From Granulibacter bethesdensis CGDNIH1 (GTDB taxonomy: Bacteria > Pseudomonadota > Alphaproteobacteria > Acetobacterales > Acetobacteraceae): a stretch of 64,000 nucleotides of DNA. Position 1 is the stretch's first letter, and each line of letters starts with the position of its first letter. Below are positions 42,563 through 51,534 of this stretch, one piece after another. Location: assembly GCF_000014285.2 (NCBI RefSeq), contig NC_008343.2, forward strand, positions 558,001 through 622,000, in the 5' to 3' direction. The position numbers were made by a program, and so were the translations under genes. The notes below the pieces were generated by a model. It ran no database searches, had not been told where the DNA came from, and saw only the letters and a program-made list of their open reading frames with translations.

Positions 42563-43726
42563 TCACGCGCCAGAATGATCGGGGAGTATGGCCCGGGCAA
42601 TGCGCATAGCAGCATTTGCCGCCGGTATGCCCGCATAACACGCGACATGCATCAGTGTTTCTGCGACATCGCCGGGGGAGGCCCCGGTATTCCTTGTGGC
42701 GCGGCAATGGCCTTTGAACTCCTCCTCAGCACGCAGAGTGGCCAGGACGGCCAGAGTGATCAGACTGCGGGTGCGACGATCCAGGCCGGGGCGTGACCAT
42801 GGCCCGCCCCAGGCGGCCTCCGTCATCCATGTCTGGAAATCCCGCTCGAAGGGGGAGGCATGGTCGAAGGCACCCTGAACGAATTCCTCCCCCATGACAG
42901 CGCGGCGCGTGGCCAGTCCTCGCGTCAGTGCATCGGCCTGTGCCTGTGCACCGATAAAGCGGTGGATCGCCTCCACAACCTGTCCGGGCTGTTCGGTGCA
43001 GATCATATGGGCAGCATTTTCAATGATGGTGAAGGCCGCTCCGAGCCGATCGCGAAGCGCTTCAGCCATGGGGATCGGGGTGGATCGGTCCTGATCCCCC
43101 ACCAGTACAAGCGACGGTGCCAGAATGGCTTCGGCATGATCCGACAGATCGGCGACGGAGAGGGCCTCGCACGCCGCGGCATATCCTTCCGGATCGGTCC
43201 GGCAGAGCATTGTATACAGGCCGTGCGAGGCGGGATCAGTCAGAAACTCCTCCGTCACCCAGCCGGGCAGCACCTGATCTGCCAGCAATGCCATCCCTTC
43301 CGCTCTCGCCAGCGCGGCGCGGTCCAGAAAACGGGACGGTTCTGCCATCGCCAGACCGGTATCGCAGAGAATCAGCGAACGCACCCGGGCCGGAGCGATG
43401 GCTGCGAGCATCTGTGCGACCATCCCGCCCAGAGAAATGCCCGCAACATGCGCTTCATCCACGCCCAGCGCATCCAGCACCGCCAGCGCATCCCGTGCCA
43501 GCATGTCGATGCTGTATGGTCCCTGCGTCACCTCCGTCAGCCCATGTCCGCGCAGATCGGGGCGGATGACGCGATAGCTTCGGGCCAGTTCCGCTGCCAT
43601 GCCGTCCCAGGCTGCTCCGGTCGCACCGAGCGCATGGAGGAGCAGGAAAGCGGGTGCTCCCTCCGGACCATCAACCGTCAGATGGATGTTCAGATCTCCA
43701 GCCAATTCCCCGGTGCGTAGAAACAT
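42563..43726 (-). CDS. pcaL: Fused 3-oxoadipate enol-lactonase / 4-carboxymuconolactone decarboxylase (PcaL type)
   Basis: A 387-residue two-domain enzyme for the protocatechuate branch of the beta-ketoadipate pathway. Residues 1-255 are an alpha/beta hydrolase of PcaD type, with HALGATGAAWDG, nucleophile S98 in GISLGG and late histidine in NAAHMICTEQP. Residues about 265-385 are a carboxymuconolactone decarboxylase domain (RRAVMGEEFV, RTRSLITLAVLATL, EFKGHCRATRNTGAS). Such PcaD-PcaC fusions are known as PcaL. No other pca gene is in the window. The Fae-like gene follows 84 bases downstream. Confidence 0.88.
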   Translation of the reverse strand: MFLRTGELAGDLNIHLTVDGPEGAPAFLLLHALGATGAAWDGMAAELARSYRVIRPDLRGHGLTEVTQGPYSIDMLARDALAVLDALGVDEAHVAGISLGGMVAQMLAAIAPARVRSLILCDTGLAMAEPSRFLDRAALARAEGMALLADQVLPGWVTEEFLTDPASHGLYTMLCRTDPEGYAAACEALSVADLSDHAEAILAPSLVLVGDQDRSTPIPMAEALRDRLGAAFTIIENAAHMICTEQPGQVVEAIHRFIGAQAQADALTRGLATRRAVMGEEFVQGAFDHASPFERDFQTWMTEAAWGGPWSRPGLDRRTRSLITLAVLATLRAEEEFKGHCRATRNTGASPGDVAETLMHVACYAGIPAANAAMRIARAILPDHSGA

Positions 43727-43862
43727 CCGTCTTTATCCTCTTCCATGCTGAAGCCGTTCTGGACTTGCCGCGATGCTTCATGCAACGCATGGGCCAATAA
43801 AATGACGCGGCGACAGAGTCGTGAAGGCTGGTCACCCATGCTGAAAGAGGAAGTCGGATATC

Positions 43863-44309
43863 ATGAGCGATACAGGACAAGATACAGTGCTGACACTGAA
43901 CAAGGCGCAGGCAATCGTTACGGCCAGCCTCGAAAAGGCGGCCTCTGCCGGGATGAAGCCGCTGGCGATTGCGGTGCTGGATGCACGCGGAGCGCTGAAG
44001 GCTTTCGGGGCGTCGGATGGTACCAGCCTGCGCCGGGGTGAGGTTGCGATTGGCAAGGCACATGGCGCGGTGGCGCTGGGTATGGGCAGCCGGGCAATTG
44101 CTGATCGTGCCGCAACGGATCCGAGTTTTGTGGCGGCGGTGACTCATGCCGTTGGCGGCTCCCTGATTCCCGTACCGGGCGGGGTGCTGATCATGGCGGG
44201 CGACACCCTGCTGGGTGCGGTTGGTGCGTCGGGCGATACATCCGACAATGACGAGGCGGCTGTGGTCGCGGGGATCGAGGCCGCAGGATACACCGCGCGC
44301 ATCCGTTAA
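43863..44309 (+). CDS. GlcG/HbpS family protein (DUF336)
   Basis: 148 residues matching the GlcG/HbpS family almost end to end. Blocks are LTLNKAQAIVTASLEKA near the start, PLAIAVLDARGALKAF, the Gly-rich GGSLIPVPGGVLI, and the closing GAVGASGDTSDNDEAAVVAGI. Members bind haem or small oxidised metabolites, or accompany glycolate and aldehyde oxidation genes; the role here is unknown. No signal peptide is visible, so it is cytosolic. It is divergent from pcaL and upstream of a periplasmic binding protein on the same strand (35-base gap). Confidence 0.88.
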   Translation: MSDTGQDTVLTLNKAQAIVTASLEKAASAGMKPLAIAVLDARGALKAFGASDGTSLRRGEVAIGKAHGAVALGMGSRAIADRAATDPSFVAAVTHAVGGSLIPVPGGVLIMAGDTLLGAVGASGDTSDNDEAAVVAGIEAAGYTARIR

Positions 44310-44344
44310 CAGTGATGCGGACAGGGAGGCCATAAGCGGCGTTC

Positions 44345-45541
44345 ATGGCGGGGCATAAGACCGGATCATCTCTGCCGGGGCGTCGGATGGCGCTTGCGTG
44401 GGCGGCATCCCTGTTGACGGGTGCTCACAATGCATGGGGGCGGGAGGAAGGGCATTCCGGTATTCGGCATGCTCTTCCCCGGACACCTTCTGCCCCGGCT
44501 GCTGTTGCGCCTGATGCGACCGCCAGCCTGCTGCACCGTGTGGTCATGGGATGCAGCGGTGAGGATTATGCCAGCGCCGTGCAGGCGGTGGCAGGGCAGA
44601 GGCTGGGGCGTCTTCAGACGAGGTTGGTGGTCGATGTCACCGATACGCTGCCGAGGATGGAAAGTATCCGGCAGGCCCGCATTCTGGCACGGCCGGCGCC
44701 TTGCGATGTGCTGCTGCTGGACGACATCGCCATGTATACCCTGTCCCTGATCCAGCCCTTTCGCCCCGCCACACCGCAATTTCTTCCGGCTCTGATCGGT
44801 GTCGAACCGGATCTTCGGCTGCCCTATGCTGCTCCGCAGATGCAGAGCGGTCTGGTCATCGTCCGCCGTGCGTCCCTGACAAAGGACATGGTGCTGTTGC
44901 GCTATGGTGATCTGGCTTCACCGCGGCTGCATGGGCGGGTCGGATTTTCGGATGCGCAGTATCTTCAGGTCATGGGCGCTGCCACCTTGGCCATGGGTGG
45001 GAGCATGACATATTACGCGCCCGGTCTGACCTGGCTGCGCCGCCTGCGTCACCATGGAGCGCGGAGCTATCCGAGCGATGAAGCATTGGGCAATGCCCTC
45101 CGTACCGGAGAGATCGTTGCCGCCCTGACCTTGCAGGCCAATGCAGTGATCTGGCAGCAGATGGTAGGCGACCTGGCCTGGCATGCGGCAGAGGAGGGGG
45201 TCATTCCCGTTATCATGCAGGCAGCCATGCTGCGCAATGATGCCGACCCTGCCGCTGCCGCCCTGGCCTGTAATATGTTGCTGGAACCGCCGGTGCAGAC
45301 CGATCTGATGCACCGTACCGGTTTCCTGCCGACCGTAACCTCCCTGCTTGAAGATCACGAAACGATCCGGGCCTATGGTTTTTCCACCTATCAGCGGGAC
45401 CGGTTCCAGTGGCCGGCTTATTCCTATCTGGCAGGAGAGATGATGGCGCTGTGGAAACAGTGGATTGCCATTTTTGATGCCCGGCCCGTGCGTTCGCCCC
45501 ACCGTCCGGCGGGGCATCCGAAACCGGTGACCAGACCGTGA
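44345..45541 (+). CDS. Probable periplasmic solute-binding protein (ABC type, family 1-like)
   Basis: 398 residues. The N-terminus has a basic region with RR and a hydrophobic core (ALAWAASLLTGAHNAWG), likely a signal peptide. The body resembles extracellular solute-binding proteins of the PotD/AfuA kind: CDVLLLDDIAMYTL, APQMQSGLVIVRRAS, RLHGRVGFSDAQ, AALTLQANAVIWQQ and PVQTDLMHRTGFLPT. No permease or ATPase gene is adjacent, so the transported molecule and partners are unknown. A GGAGG lies 15 bases before this ATG, further than usual, leaving the start uncertain. The C-terminal 20 residues are Pro/His/Arg-rich and probably disordered. Confidence 0.7.
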   Translation: MAGHKTGSSLPGRRMALAWAASLLTGAHNAWGREEGHSGIRHALPRTPSAPAAVAPDATASLLHRVVMGCSGEDYASAVQAVAGQRLGRLQTRLVVDVTDTLPRMESIRQARILARPAPCDVLLLDDIAMYTLSLIQPFRPATPQFLPALIGVEPDLRLPYAAPQMQSGLVIVRRASLTKDMVLLRYGDLASPRLHGRVGFSDAQYLQVMGAATLAMGGSMTYYAPGLTWLRRLRHHGARSYPSDEALGNALRTGEIVAALTLQANAVIWQQMVGDLAWHAAEEGVIPVIMQAAMLRNDADPAAAALACNMLLEPPVQTDLMHRTGFLPTVTSLLEDHETIRAYGFSTYQRDRFQWPAYSYLAGEMMALWKQWIAIFDARPVRSPHRPAGHPKPVTRP

Positions 45542-45559
45542 TGAGGAGGGCGGGAAAAT

Positions 45560-45588
45560 TTGACTTTTGGATGAACGCTCTCTATAGG
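45560..45588 (+). promoter_or_regulatory. rpsD promoter (-35 TTGACT, -10 TATAGG)
   Basis: TTGACT at 45560-45565 and TATAGG at 45583-45588 with a 17-base spacer, the ideal housekeeping-sigma spacing. It lies about 130 bases before the rpsD start and just after the stop of the binding-protein gene, leaving a structured leader. Confidence 0.75.
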
Positions 45589-45637
45589 GCCGCCCTCATG
45601 GCCGGGAACGCGGACGGACCTTCGGGGTTCGCGCCCG

Positions 45638-45657
45638 CCGGATGCAGCTGCATCCGG
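45638..45657 (+). repeat. Perfect 20-base palindrome in the rpsD leader
   Basis: CCGGATGCAG is followed directly by its reverse complement, CTGCATCCGG. It lies between the predicted promoter and the rpsD start, so in RNA it forms a hairpin. Position fits a leader element for S4 autoregulation, but no known S4-binding fold is evident. Confidence 0.6.
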
Positions 45658-45719
45658 ACTACCGGTGCAACAAAAGACTCAAGGCGCATGCCGGGTCACA
45701 TAAAGAAGGCTGTCCTGCG

Positions 45720-46337
45720 ATGACCAAACGCGCAGAATCGAAATTCAAGATCAATCGCCGCCTCGGCGTCAACCTGTGGGGCCGCGCCAAGTCTCCGCTG
45801 AACAAGCGTGACTACGCACCCGGCCAGCATGGTCAGCGCCGTAAAGGCAAGCCGAGCGATTTCGGCATTCAGCTGATGGCGAAGCAGAAGCTGAAGGGCT
45901 ATTACGGCAATATCAGCGAGAAGCAGTTCCGCAAGTATTATGAGGAAGCGGTCCGTCGCAAGGGTGATACCTCCGAGAACCTCATTGAGCTGCTGGAACG
46001 CCGCCTGGATGCCGTCATTTATCGTATGAAGTTCGCGCTGACCCCGTTCGCGGCGCGTCAGTTCGTGAACCACGGCCATGTGCTGGTGAACGGCAAGCGC
46101 GTGAACATCCCGTCCTATCTGGTGAAGGTCGGTGACGTGGTGGAAGTGCGTGAGAAGTCGAAGCAGCTCGCCATGGTGCTGGACGCCACCCAGAGCGGTG
46201 AGCGCGATGTGCCGGAATATCTGCACGTCGATCATCGCCTGATGAAGGGCACCTATGCCCGCTATCCGAAACTGTCCGATGTGCCGTACCCGGTGCAGAT
46301 GGAACCGAATCTGGTCATCGAATACTATTCTCGCTGA
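45720..46337 (+). CDS. rpsD: 30S ribosomal protein S4
   Basis: A 205-residue primary rRNA-binding protein of the small subunit, which nucleates assembly of the 16S 5' domain. The start [16 protein letters not shown], the [21 protein letters not shown] segment and the S4 RNA-binding domain ([32 protein letters not shown]) are unmistakable. Length is typical. GAAGG lies 10 bases before the ATG; an open frame 26 codons longer lies within the leader and is not used. It is monocistronic here, outside the alpha operon where S4 sits in enterobacteria, which is normal for alphaproteobacteria. Confidence 0.98.
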   Translation: MTKRAESKFKINRRLGVNLWGRAKSPLNKRDYAPGQHGQRRKGKPSDFGIQLMAKQKLKGYYGNISEKQFRKYYEEAVRRKGDTSENLIELLERRLDAVIYRMKFALTPFAARQFVNHGHVLVNGKRVNIPSYLVKVGDVVEVREKSKQLAMVLDATQSGERDVPEYLHVDHRLMKGTYARYPKLSDVPYPVQMEPNLVIEYYSR

Positions 46338-46361
46338 TCCGGTTTTTATCGGTACGTTTTT

Positions 46362-46393
46362 CAACGCCGGGCATGGCAGCATGTCCGGCGTTG
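46362..46393 (+). terminator. Hairpin after rpsD, possible terminator
   Basis: CAACGCCGG (46362-46370) pairs with CCGGCGTTG (46385-46393); an inner CATG/CATG helix extends the stem. No T-run follows on the plus strand, so termination may be weak and allow read-through into prfC, which starts 44 bases later. Confidence 0.45.
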
Positions 46394-46436
46394 CCGTTTC
46401 TGCCGCTGCTTGTCCTGATGGGGTGCGCTTCGCGTT

Positions 46437-47975
46437 ATGACCGCGCTTGCCAATGAAATCCGCCGCCGTCGCACCTTTGCGATCATTTCCCACCCTGACG
46501 CGGGTAAAACCACCCTGACCGAGCGGTTGCTGGTCGCTGGTGGGGCCATTCAGCTTGCAGGAAATGTCCGCGCCAAAGGGGAGCGGCGCCGCACCCGGTC
46601 GGACTGGATGGCCATTGAGCGGGATCGCGGCATTTCCGTCGTCACCTCGGTGATGACGTTCGAATACAAGGATTGCGTGTTCAATCTGCTGGATACGCCG
46701 GGCCACGAGGACTTTTCGGAAGATACCTACCGCACACTGACGGCGGTGGACTCGGCGGTGATGGTGATTGACGCTGCGAAAGGTATCGAGGCCCGCACAC
46801 GCAAGCTGTTCGAGATCTGCCGTCTACGCGATATTCCCATCATCACCTTCATCAACAAGATGGATCGTGAGGCGCAGGACCCGTTTGCGTTGCTGGACGA
46901 GGTCGCGAATACGCTCGCGCTGGATACCGCGCCGGTTACCTGGCCGGTGGGCAGGGCGGCGGATTTCATCGGCACCTATGACCTGCGTTTGCAGGAATAC
47001 CGTCTGACGCAGCAGGTTCCGGAATCCGATCCTCGCATGCAGGGGGTGGCGGAGGAGCTGGAGCTGGTCCGTGCCGCCCTGCCGGAATTCGAGGTTGAAG
47101 GTTTCATGGAGGGCCATTTGACCCCGGTTTTCTTCGGTGCGGCGATCAAGGATATCGGCGTGACCGATCTGCTCGATGCGCTGTCCGCCTTCGGGCCGCC
47201 GCCCCGGGCGCAACCGGCGGATACCCGTATCGTCTCGGCGGAAGAAGAAACAGCCACTGCGCTGGTGTTCAAGATTCAGGCGAATATGGATCCCAATCAT
47301 CGGGACCGGATTGCCTTTGCCCGCGTGTGCTCCGGCAAGATCGTGCGCGGCATGCGGATGAAGCAGGCCCGCACCGGCAAACAGATTCCGCTGCATGCAC
47401 CGCAATTCTTCTTCGCGCGCGACCGTCAACTGGCCGAAGAAGCCTTTGCCGGTGACGTGGTGGGAATTCCCAATCACGGCACGCTACGCATCGGCGATAC
47501 GCTGACGGAGGAAGAAGGGCTGAACTTCACCGGTGTCCCTTATTTCGCCCCGGAAATCCTCCGCCGCGTGCAGATCAAGGACGCCATGAAAGCCAAAAAG
47601 CTCAAGCAGGCTTTGCAGGAACTGGCCGAAGAAGGCGTCGTACAGCTGTTCCGCCCGCGCGATGGCTCCCAGCCGATTGTCGGTGTGGTCGGGGTGTTGC
47701 AGCTGGATGTGCTGATGGCGCGGCTGGCCAATGAGTACGGGGTGCCGATTACTTTCGATCAGACACCGTTTTCGCTGGCGCGCTGGGTGTCCGGGGAGAA
47801 AGCGGCACTGGAAAAATTCATTGATGCGCAACGCAGCGCCATGGCGGATGATGTCGACGGCGATCCGGTCTTTCTGGCAAGCTCCGCCTTTATGATGCGG
47901 CGTACGGCGGAACTGAGTCCCGATATTACGTTCCGGGACGTCAAGGACATGCATGCGGATGCTGTTTCTGCATAA
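46437..47975 (+). CDS. prfC: Peptide chain release factor 3
   Basis: A 512-residue translational GTPase that recycles RF1 and RF2 from the ribosome. G motifs are present in order: G1 SHPDAGKTT (18-26), G2 region RDRGISVVTS, G3 DTPGHEDFSEDT, G4 NKMDREAQDP. The sequence GERRRTRSDWMAIE after G1 is typical of RF3 rather than EF-G. The C-terminal domains include VVQLFRPRDGSQPIVGVVGVLQLDV, also characteristic. Length is close to E. coli RF3 (529). It follows rpsD on the same strand. Confidence 0.97.
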   Translation: MTALANEIRRRRTFAIISHPDAGKTTLTERLLVAGGAIQLAGNVRAKGERRRTRSDWMAIERDRGISVVTSVMTFEYKDCVFNLLDTPGHEDFSEDTYRTLTAVDSAVMVIDAAKGIEARTRKLFEICRLRDIPIITFINKMDREAQDPFALLDEVANTLALDTAPVTWPVGRAADFIGTYDLRLQEYRLTQQVPESDPRMQGVAEELELVRAALPEFEVEGFMEGHLTPVFFGAAIKDIGVTDLLDALSAFGPPPRAQPADTRIVSAEEETATALVFKIQANMDPNHRDRIAFARVCSGKIVRGMRMKQARTGKQIPLHAPQFFFARDRQLAEEAFAGDVVGIPNHGTLRIGDTLTEEEGLNFTGVPYFAPEILRRVQIKDAMKAKKLKQALQELAEEGVVQLFRPRDGSQPIVGVVGVLQLDVLMARLANEYGVPITFDQTPFSLARWVSGEKAALEKFIDAQRSAMADDVDGDPVFLASSAFMMRRTAELSPDITFRDVKDMHADAVSA

Positions 47976-48073
47976 GCACATGTGCTGATCTGATGAATGA
48001 GAATGCTGGTGGTTCTTCAAGCTAGGGCCCTGCCTGATTATGTAGGTGTTTCAGACTCCGCCGGGTAAGGACG

Positions 48074-48823
48074 ATGCAGATGCAGGATGCCGCGCTGGAA
48101 AAGCAGTTACAGGATGATGCTACGGCTGCTCGGGAGGCCTCGTTGCATCCGGTGACGGAGGCGGTTTCAGTCCCTCATGGCGCGGGCCTGCCGTTGTTGC
48201 GTCAGGCCATCATGGAAGAATTCGCCGGTCGCATTGCCGTGGTCTCATCCTTCGGGGCCGAATCCGCCCTGCTGCTCGCGCTGGTGGCGGAGATAGACCC
48301 TGCGACACCGATTGTCTTTCTGGAAACGGAGCGCCATTTTCCGGAGACTCTCGCCTATCGGCAGCAATTGGCCAACCTGCTTGGTCTGACCGGCATCCGC
48401 GATATCCACCCGGATCCGGAAGAGGCAGCGGCTCAGGACCCTGATGCCGAGTTATGGTATTTCGATGCCGATGCATGTTGCGCCCTGCGTAAGGTGCGTC
48501 CGCTGGAAAAGGCTTTATCCGGTTTCGATGCCTGGATCAGTGGGCGCAAACGCCATCAGGCCAGCACGCGCGCGGCGCTGCCCTTCCGGGAGGTCGAGGG
48601 CAAGTTTACCAAATTCAATCCGCTGGCCGACTGGGGGGCTGCCGATATCGAGGCGGAAATGACGCGGCGCCAGTTGCCGCGTCATCCTTTGGTGGCAAAA
48701 GGATACCCGTCAATTGGTTGTGCCCCCTGCACCCAGCCGGTGGCACCCGGAGCCGATCCGAGATCAGGTCGATGGAGAGGCCGCGCCAAAACTGAATGCG
48801 GTATTCATCGGCCAACGGGCTGA
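48074..48823 (+). CDS. cysH: Assimilatory adenylyl-sulfate (APS/PAPS) reductase
   Basis: A 249-residue cytosolic enzyme that reduces activated sulfate to sulfite. Nucleotide-binding blocks are SSFGAESALLL (58-68) and ISGRKRHQASTRA. Four cysteines, C135-C136 (DACCALRK) and C216-x2-C219 (GCAPCT), form the [4Fe-4S]-site pattern of APS-preferring reductases, and the catalytic C242 is in ECGIH near the end. It therefore resembles the iron-sulfur APS reductase type rather than the E. coli PAPS enzyme. Two ATGs two codons apart compete for the start. No other cys gene is adjacent. Confidence 0.93.
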   Translation: MQMQDAALEKQLQDDATAAREASLHPVTEAVSVPHGAGLPLLRQAIMEEFAGRIAVVSSFGAESALLLALVAEIDPATPIVFLETERHFPETLAYRQQLANLLGLTGIRDIHPDPEEAAAQDPDAELWYFDADACCALRKVRPLEKALSGFDAWISGRKRHQASTRAALPFREVEGKFTKFNPLADWGAADIEAEMTRRQLPRHPLVAKGYPSIGCAPCTQPVAPGADPRSGRWRGRAKTECGIHRPTG

Positions 48824-48851
48824 CAGTGCAGCCCGTTGCATCCAGGAGGTA

Positions 48852-49886
48852 TCAGCCGACAGGGAAGGGGTTACGCTCTGAGAAGTGGGCTTGATGCCAG
48901 TAGGGATAGATTTTCGGTACCTCGCTGGCTGCATCCAGTCTGGCAACCTGATCCTCCGTCAAATGCCAGCCGATGGCGCCAAGATTATCGCGTAGCTGCT
49001 GCTCATTGCGGGCACCGATGATCACATTGGCGACCCCCGGGCGTTGCAGCAGCCAGTTCAGGGCGATCTGCGGGACGGTTTTTCCGGTTTCCTGAGCGAT
49101 TTCGTCCAGCGCATCGACAACTTTATACAGATAATTGTCATCGACCTGCGGCCCCGGATCGGCAGCACGATGCAGCCGGCTGGTTTCAGGCAGAGGTTGA
49201 CCGCGTCTGATTTTACCCGTCAGCCGTCCCCAACCGAGTGGACTCCACACCATGCAGCCCACTCCTTGATCGAGACCGAGCGGCATCAATTCCCACTCAT
49301 ATTCCCGACCGACGAGGCTGTAATAGGCCTGATGCGAAATATAGCGTGGCAGATTATAGGCCTGCGCATAGGCCAGTGATTTCATCAGATGCCAGCCGGA
49401 GAAATTGGAGCACCCGACATAGCGGATTTTTCCTGCCCGGATCAGATCATCCAGCGTGTTCAGCACTTCCTCGACCGGGGTTTTCGCGTCGAAACCGTGC
49501 AGATGGAACAGGTCGATGTAATCGGTTCCCAGACGCTTCAGGGATGCTTCGACCGAGCGGATCAGATGCAGGCGTGATGACCCGACATCGTTATAGCCAC
49601 TCCCGGCACGAAAAGTGGCTTTGGTGGAAATAAGAACCTGATCCCGTCGCCCGGCAATGGCACCGCCCAGTACTTCTTCAGCGATACCGGCTGAATAAAT
49701 ATCGGCGCTGTCAAAAAAATTCAGACCGGCCTCCAGGCAGATATCGACCAGCCGCGTTGCTGCCTGAACATCTGTATCGCCCCATTCCTTGAAAAGCGCT
49801 CCCTTGCCGCCGAAAGTGCCGGTACCAAGGCTGAGCACGGGAACAAAAAGCCCTGATCGGCCAAGCTGTCTGGTTTCCACACGCAT
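48852..49886 (-). CDS. Aldo/keto reductase
   Basis: A 344-residue NADPH-dependent oxidoreductase with a TIM-barrel fold. The catalytic tetrad is D59 and Y64 (FFDSADIYS), K89 (ISTKATF) and H130 (LFHLHGFD). Cofactor-binding segments near the C-terminus are WSPLGWGRLTG and IIGARNEQQLRDNLGAI. It resembles the YajO/Tas-like bacterial group; the physiological carbonyl substrate is unknown. A strong AT-rich palindrome at 49916-49939 lies 30 bases before the start codon, so expression is probably controlled by a dimeric regulator, perhaps responsive to reactive aldehydes or quinones (inference). Confidence 0.93.
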   Translation of the reverse strand: MRVETRQLGRSGLFVPVLSLGTGTFGGKGALFKEWGDTDVQAATRLVDICLEAGLNFFDSADIYSAGIAEEVLGGAIAGRRDQVLISTKATFRAGSGYNDVGSSRLHLIRSVEASLKRLGTDYIDLFHLHGFDAKTPVEEVLNTLDDLIRAGKIRYVGCSNFSGWHLMKSLAYAQAYNLPRYISHQAYYSLVGREYEWELMPLGLDQGVGCMVWSPLGWGRLTGKIRRGQPLPETSRLHRAADPGPQVDDNYLYKVVDALDEIAQETGKTVPQIALNWLLQRPGVANVIIGARNEQQLRDNLGAIGWHLTEDQVARLDAASEVPKIYPYWHQAHFSERNPFPVG

Positions 49887-49915
49887 TCTCCTGTCGATAA
49901 GAGATCATCGGGATC

Positions 49916-49939
49916 ATATAATAACGTAAGTTATTATAT
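49916..49939 (-). promoter_or_regulatory. Perfect AT-rich palindrome at the aldo/keto reductase promoter
   Basis: ATATAATAAC - GTAA - GTTATTATAT: 10-bp arms at 49916-49925 and 49930-49939. It ends 30 bases before the start codon, probably overlapping the promoter. The TAAC/GTTA core is of the kind bound by small winged-helix regulators. No regulator gene is next to it. Confidence 0.6.
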
Positions 49940-50052
49940 AGTCACCTTCTAAAATTCAGCTATTTGCAGCGCCACGGCATGATTGCTTTCCTTTTTTGGG
50001 CAAAATGCGTCTAGGCTTGGGTTTCCTGTCGATAAGCGGAATCGAGGTCTCG

Positions 50053-51516
50053 ATGAGTCCTGATAAAATCGCTGTCATCGGCGCGGGTTTCAGCGGGACG
50101 TTACTGGCCCTGCATGCCCTCCGACGATGTCCCCATAATACCACCGTCACATTGATCGAACGCAACCGCCAGTTCGGGCGGGGTCAGGCTTACGCCACTG
50201 GCAATCCGAGCCATCTGCTCAATGTCCCTGCCGGACGCATGAGCGCCTTTCACGATAATCCCCATCATTTTGTTGCCTGGTTGCGGGAGCATCCGCAGGA
50301 GGCCGCAGCCTTGGGTGTGGCACCGGGCACCGAAGAAGGCGCTTTTGTGCCGCGCTCCCTGTTCGGTAGTTATGTCCGCTCCCTGCTCAATGCCGAGCTT
50401 AAGGAGGATGAGCGGCTCGAACTGGTGAGGGGCGATGCGCATGATCTGTGCTGTGGTCCTGACGGCAGGTTGCAGATCATGCTCGGGCAGGGCGCAACCG
50501 AGCGCGTGGTCGAGGCGGATCGTGTCGTTCTCGCCACCGGTAATTTCCCGCCGGCACCACCGCCGGTCGAGGATCCTTCTTTTTTCGATACGCCGTTCTA
50601 CAGTCCTGATCCGTGGGCCACGGATGCACTGACAGGGCTGGAGCCGGAAGCTCCGGTTTTCCTGATCGGCACCGGCCTGACCATGGTGGATGTCGCAGTT
50701 TCCCTGCTGGATCAGGGCCATCATGGTCCGATCATGGCTGTGTCCAGACGAGGGCTGGTTCCGCTGCGTCATGGTGGAGGGGCGTTGCCGCCTCTGCGCT
50801 CCAGCGCCCGGCAGAGCCATCCGGATACTGAATTGTCACCGGATGACGCTGCCTTTCCGACCACCATCAACGATTTGCTCCGCTTTTTACGTCAGGAAGC
50901 CGCCCGTTCCATCGCGTCGGGGGAAAGCTGGCAGCCGGTGGTGGACAGCCTGCGTCCTTTTACGATCGATGTGTGGCAAACCATGCCGATGCGGGACAGG
51001 GCCAGATTTCTGCGCCATCTGCGACCATGGTGGGATATTCACCGTCATCGCGTACCGCCTGCCACGGCTGACCGGATTACCGATGCCAGGGCACGGGGGC
51101 AGTTGAGGATTGCGGCCGGACGAATCAGGGCTTTCGATATCACAGATCAAGGCGAGGTTCTGATCCGCTGGCGGAAGCGGGGGGAGGCCGATCTGACGTC
51201 GACCCGTGCGGTACGAGTCATCAACTGCTCCGGCCCCTGTGCCGATTATGCCCGGATCGGCCATCCACTGATTCGTGCCCTGCTCGATCGGGGATCGGTC
51301 AGGCCGGACCCGCTCGGGTTGGGGCTGGAAGTCACTGGGAACTGTGCCTTGCTGGACAAGGCCGGGCGTATTTCACGGCGGCTGTTTGCCGTGGGACCGA
51401 TCACCAAAGGGGCATTCTGGGAAATGACCGCTGTGCCAGATATCCGGCGACAGGCCGAGTTTGTGGCCGGGCATCTCGCCGCCCTTATCAAGGCCTCCCC
51501 CTGCCGCGCTGCGTAG
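50053..51516 (+). CDS. FAD/NAD(P)-binding oxidoreductase (COG4529-like)
   Basis: 487 residues from MSPDKIAVIGAGFSG, with GAGG five bases upstream; the frame is open 19 codons further upstream without ribosome-binding support. The N-terminal dinucleotide motif is IAVIGAGFSGTLLALHAL. Next come the family block GRGQAYATGNPSHLLNVPAGRMSAF, VVLATGNFPPA, a second GxGxxxxD motif (LIGTGLTMVDVAVSLLDQGH) and SRRGLVPLRHG. Homologues often accompany hydroxylases or siderophore enzymes, but none is adjacent. The reaction is unknown. It is convergent with the TonB-like gene. Confidence 0.85.
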   Translation: MSPDKIAVIGAGFSGTLLALHALRRCPHNTTVTLIERNRQFGRGQAYATGNPSHLLNVPAGRMSAFHDNPHHFVAWLREHPQEAAALGVAPGTEEGAFVPRSLFGSYVRSLLNAELKEDERLELVRGDAHDLCCGPDGRLQIMLGQGATERVVEADRVVLATGNFPPAPPPVEDPSFFDTPFYSPDPWATDALTGLEPEAPVFLIGTGLTMVDVAVSLLDQGHHGPIMAVSRRGLVPLRHGGGALPPLRSSARQSHPDTELSPDDAAFPTTINDLLRFLRQEAARSIASGESWQPVVDSLRPFTIDVWQTMPMRDRARFLRHLRPWWDIHRHRVPPATADRITDARARGQLRIAAGRIRAFDITDQGEVLIRWRKRGEADLTSTRAVRVINCSGPCADYARIGHPLIRALLDRGSVRPDPLGLGLEVTGNCALLDKAGRISRRLFAVGPITKGAFWEMTAVPDIRRQAEFVAGHLAALIKASPCRAA

Positions 51517-51534
51517 CTGCAACGGGAAATGGGA

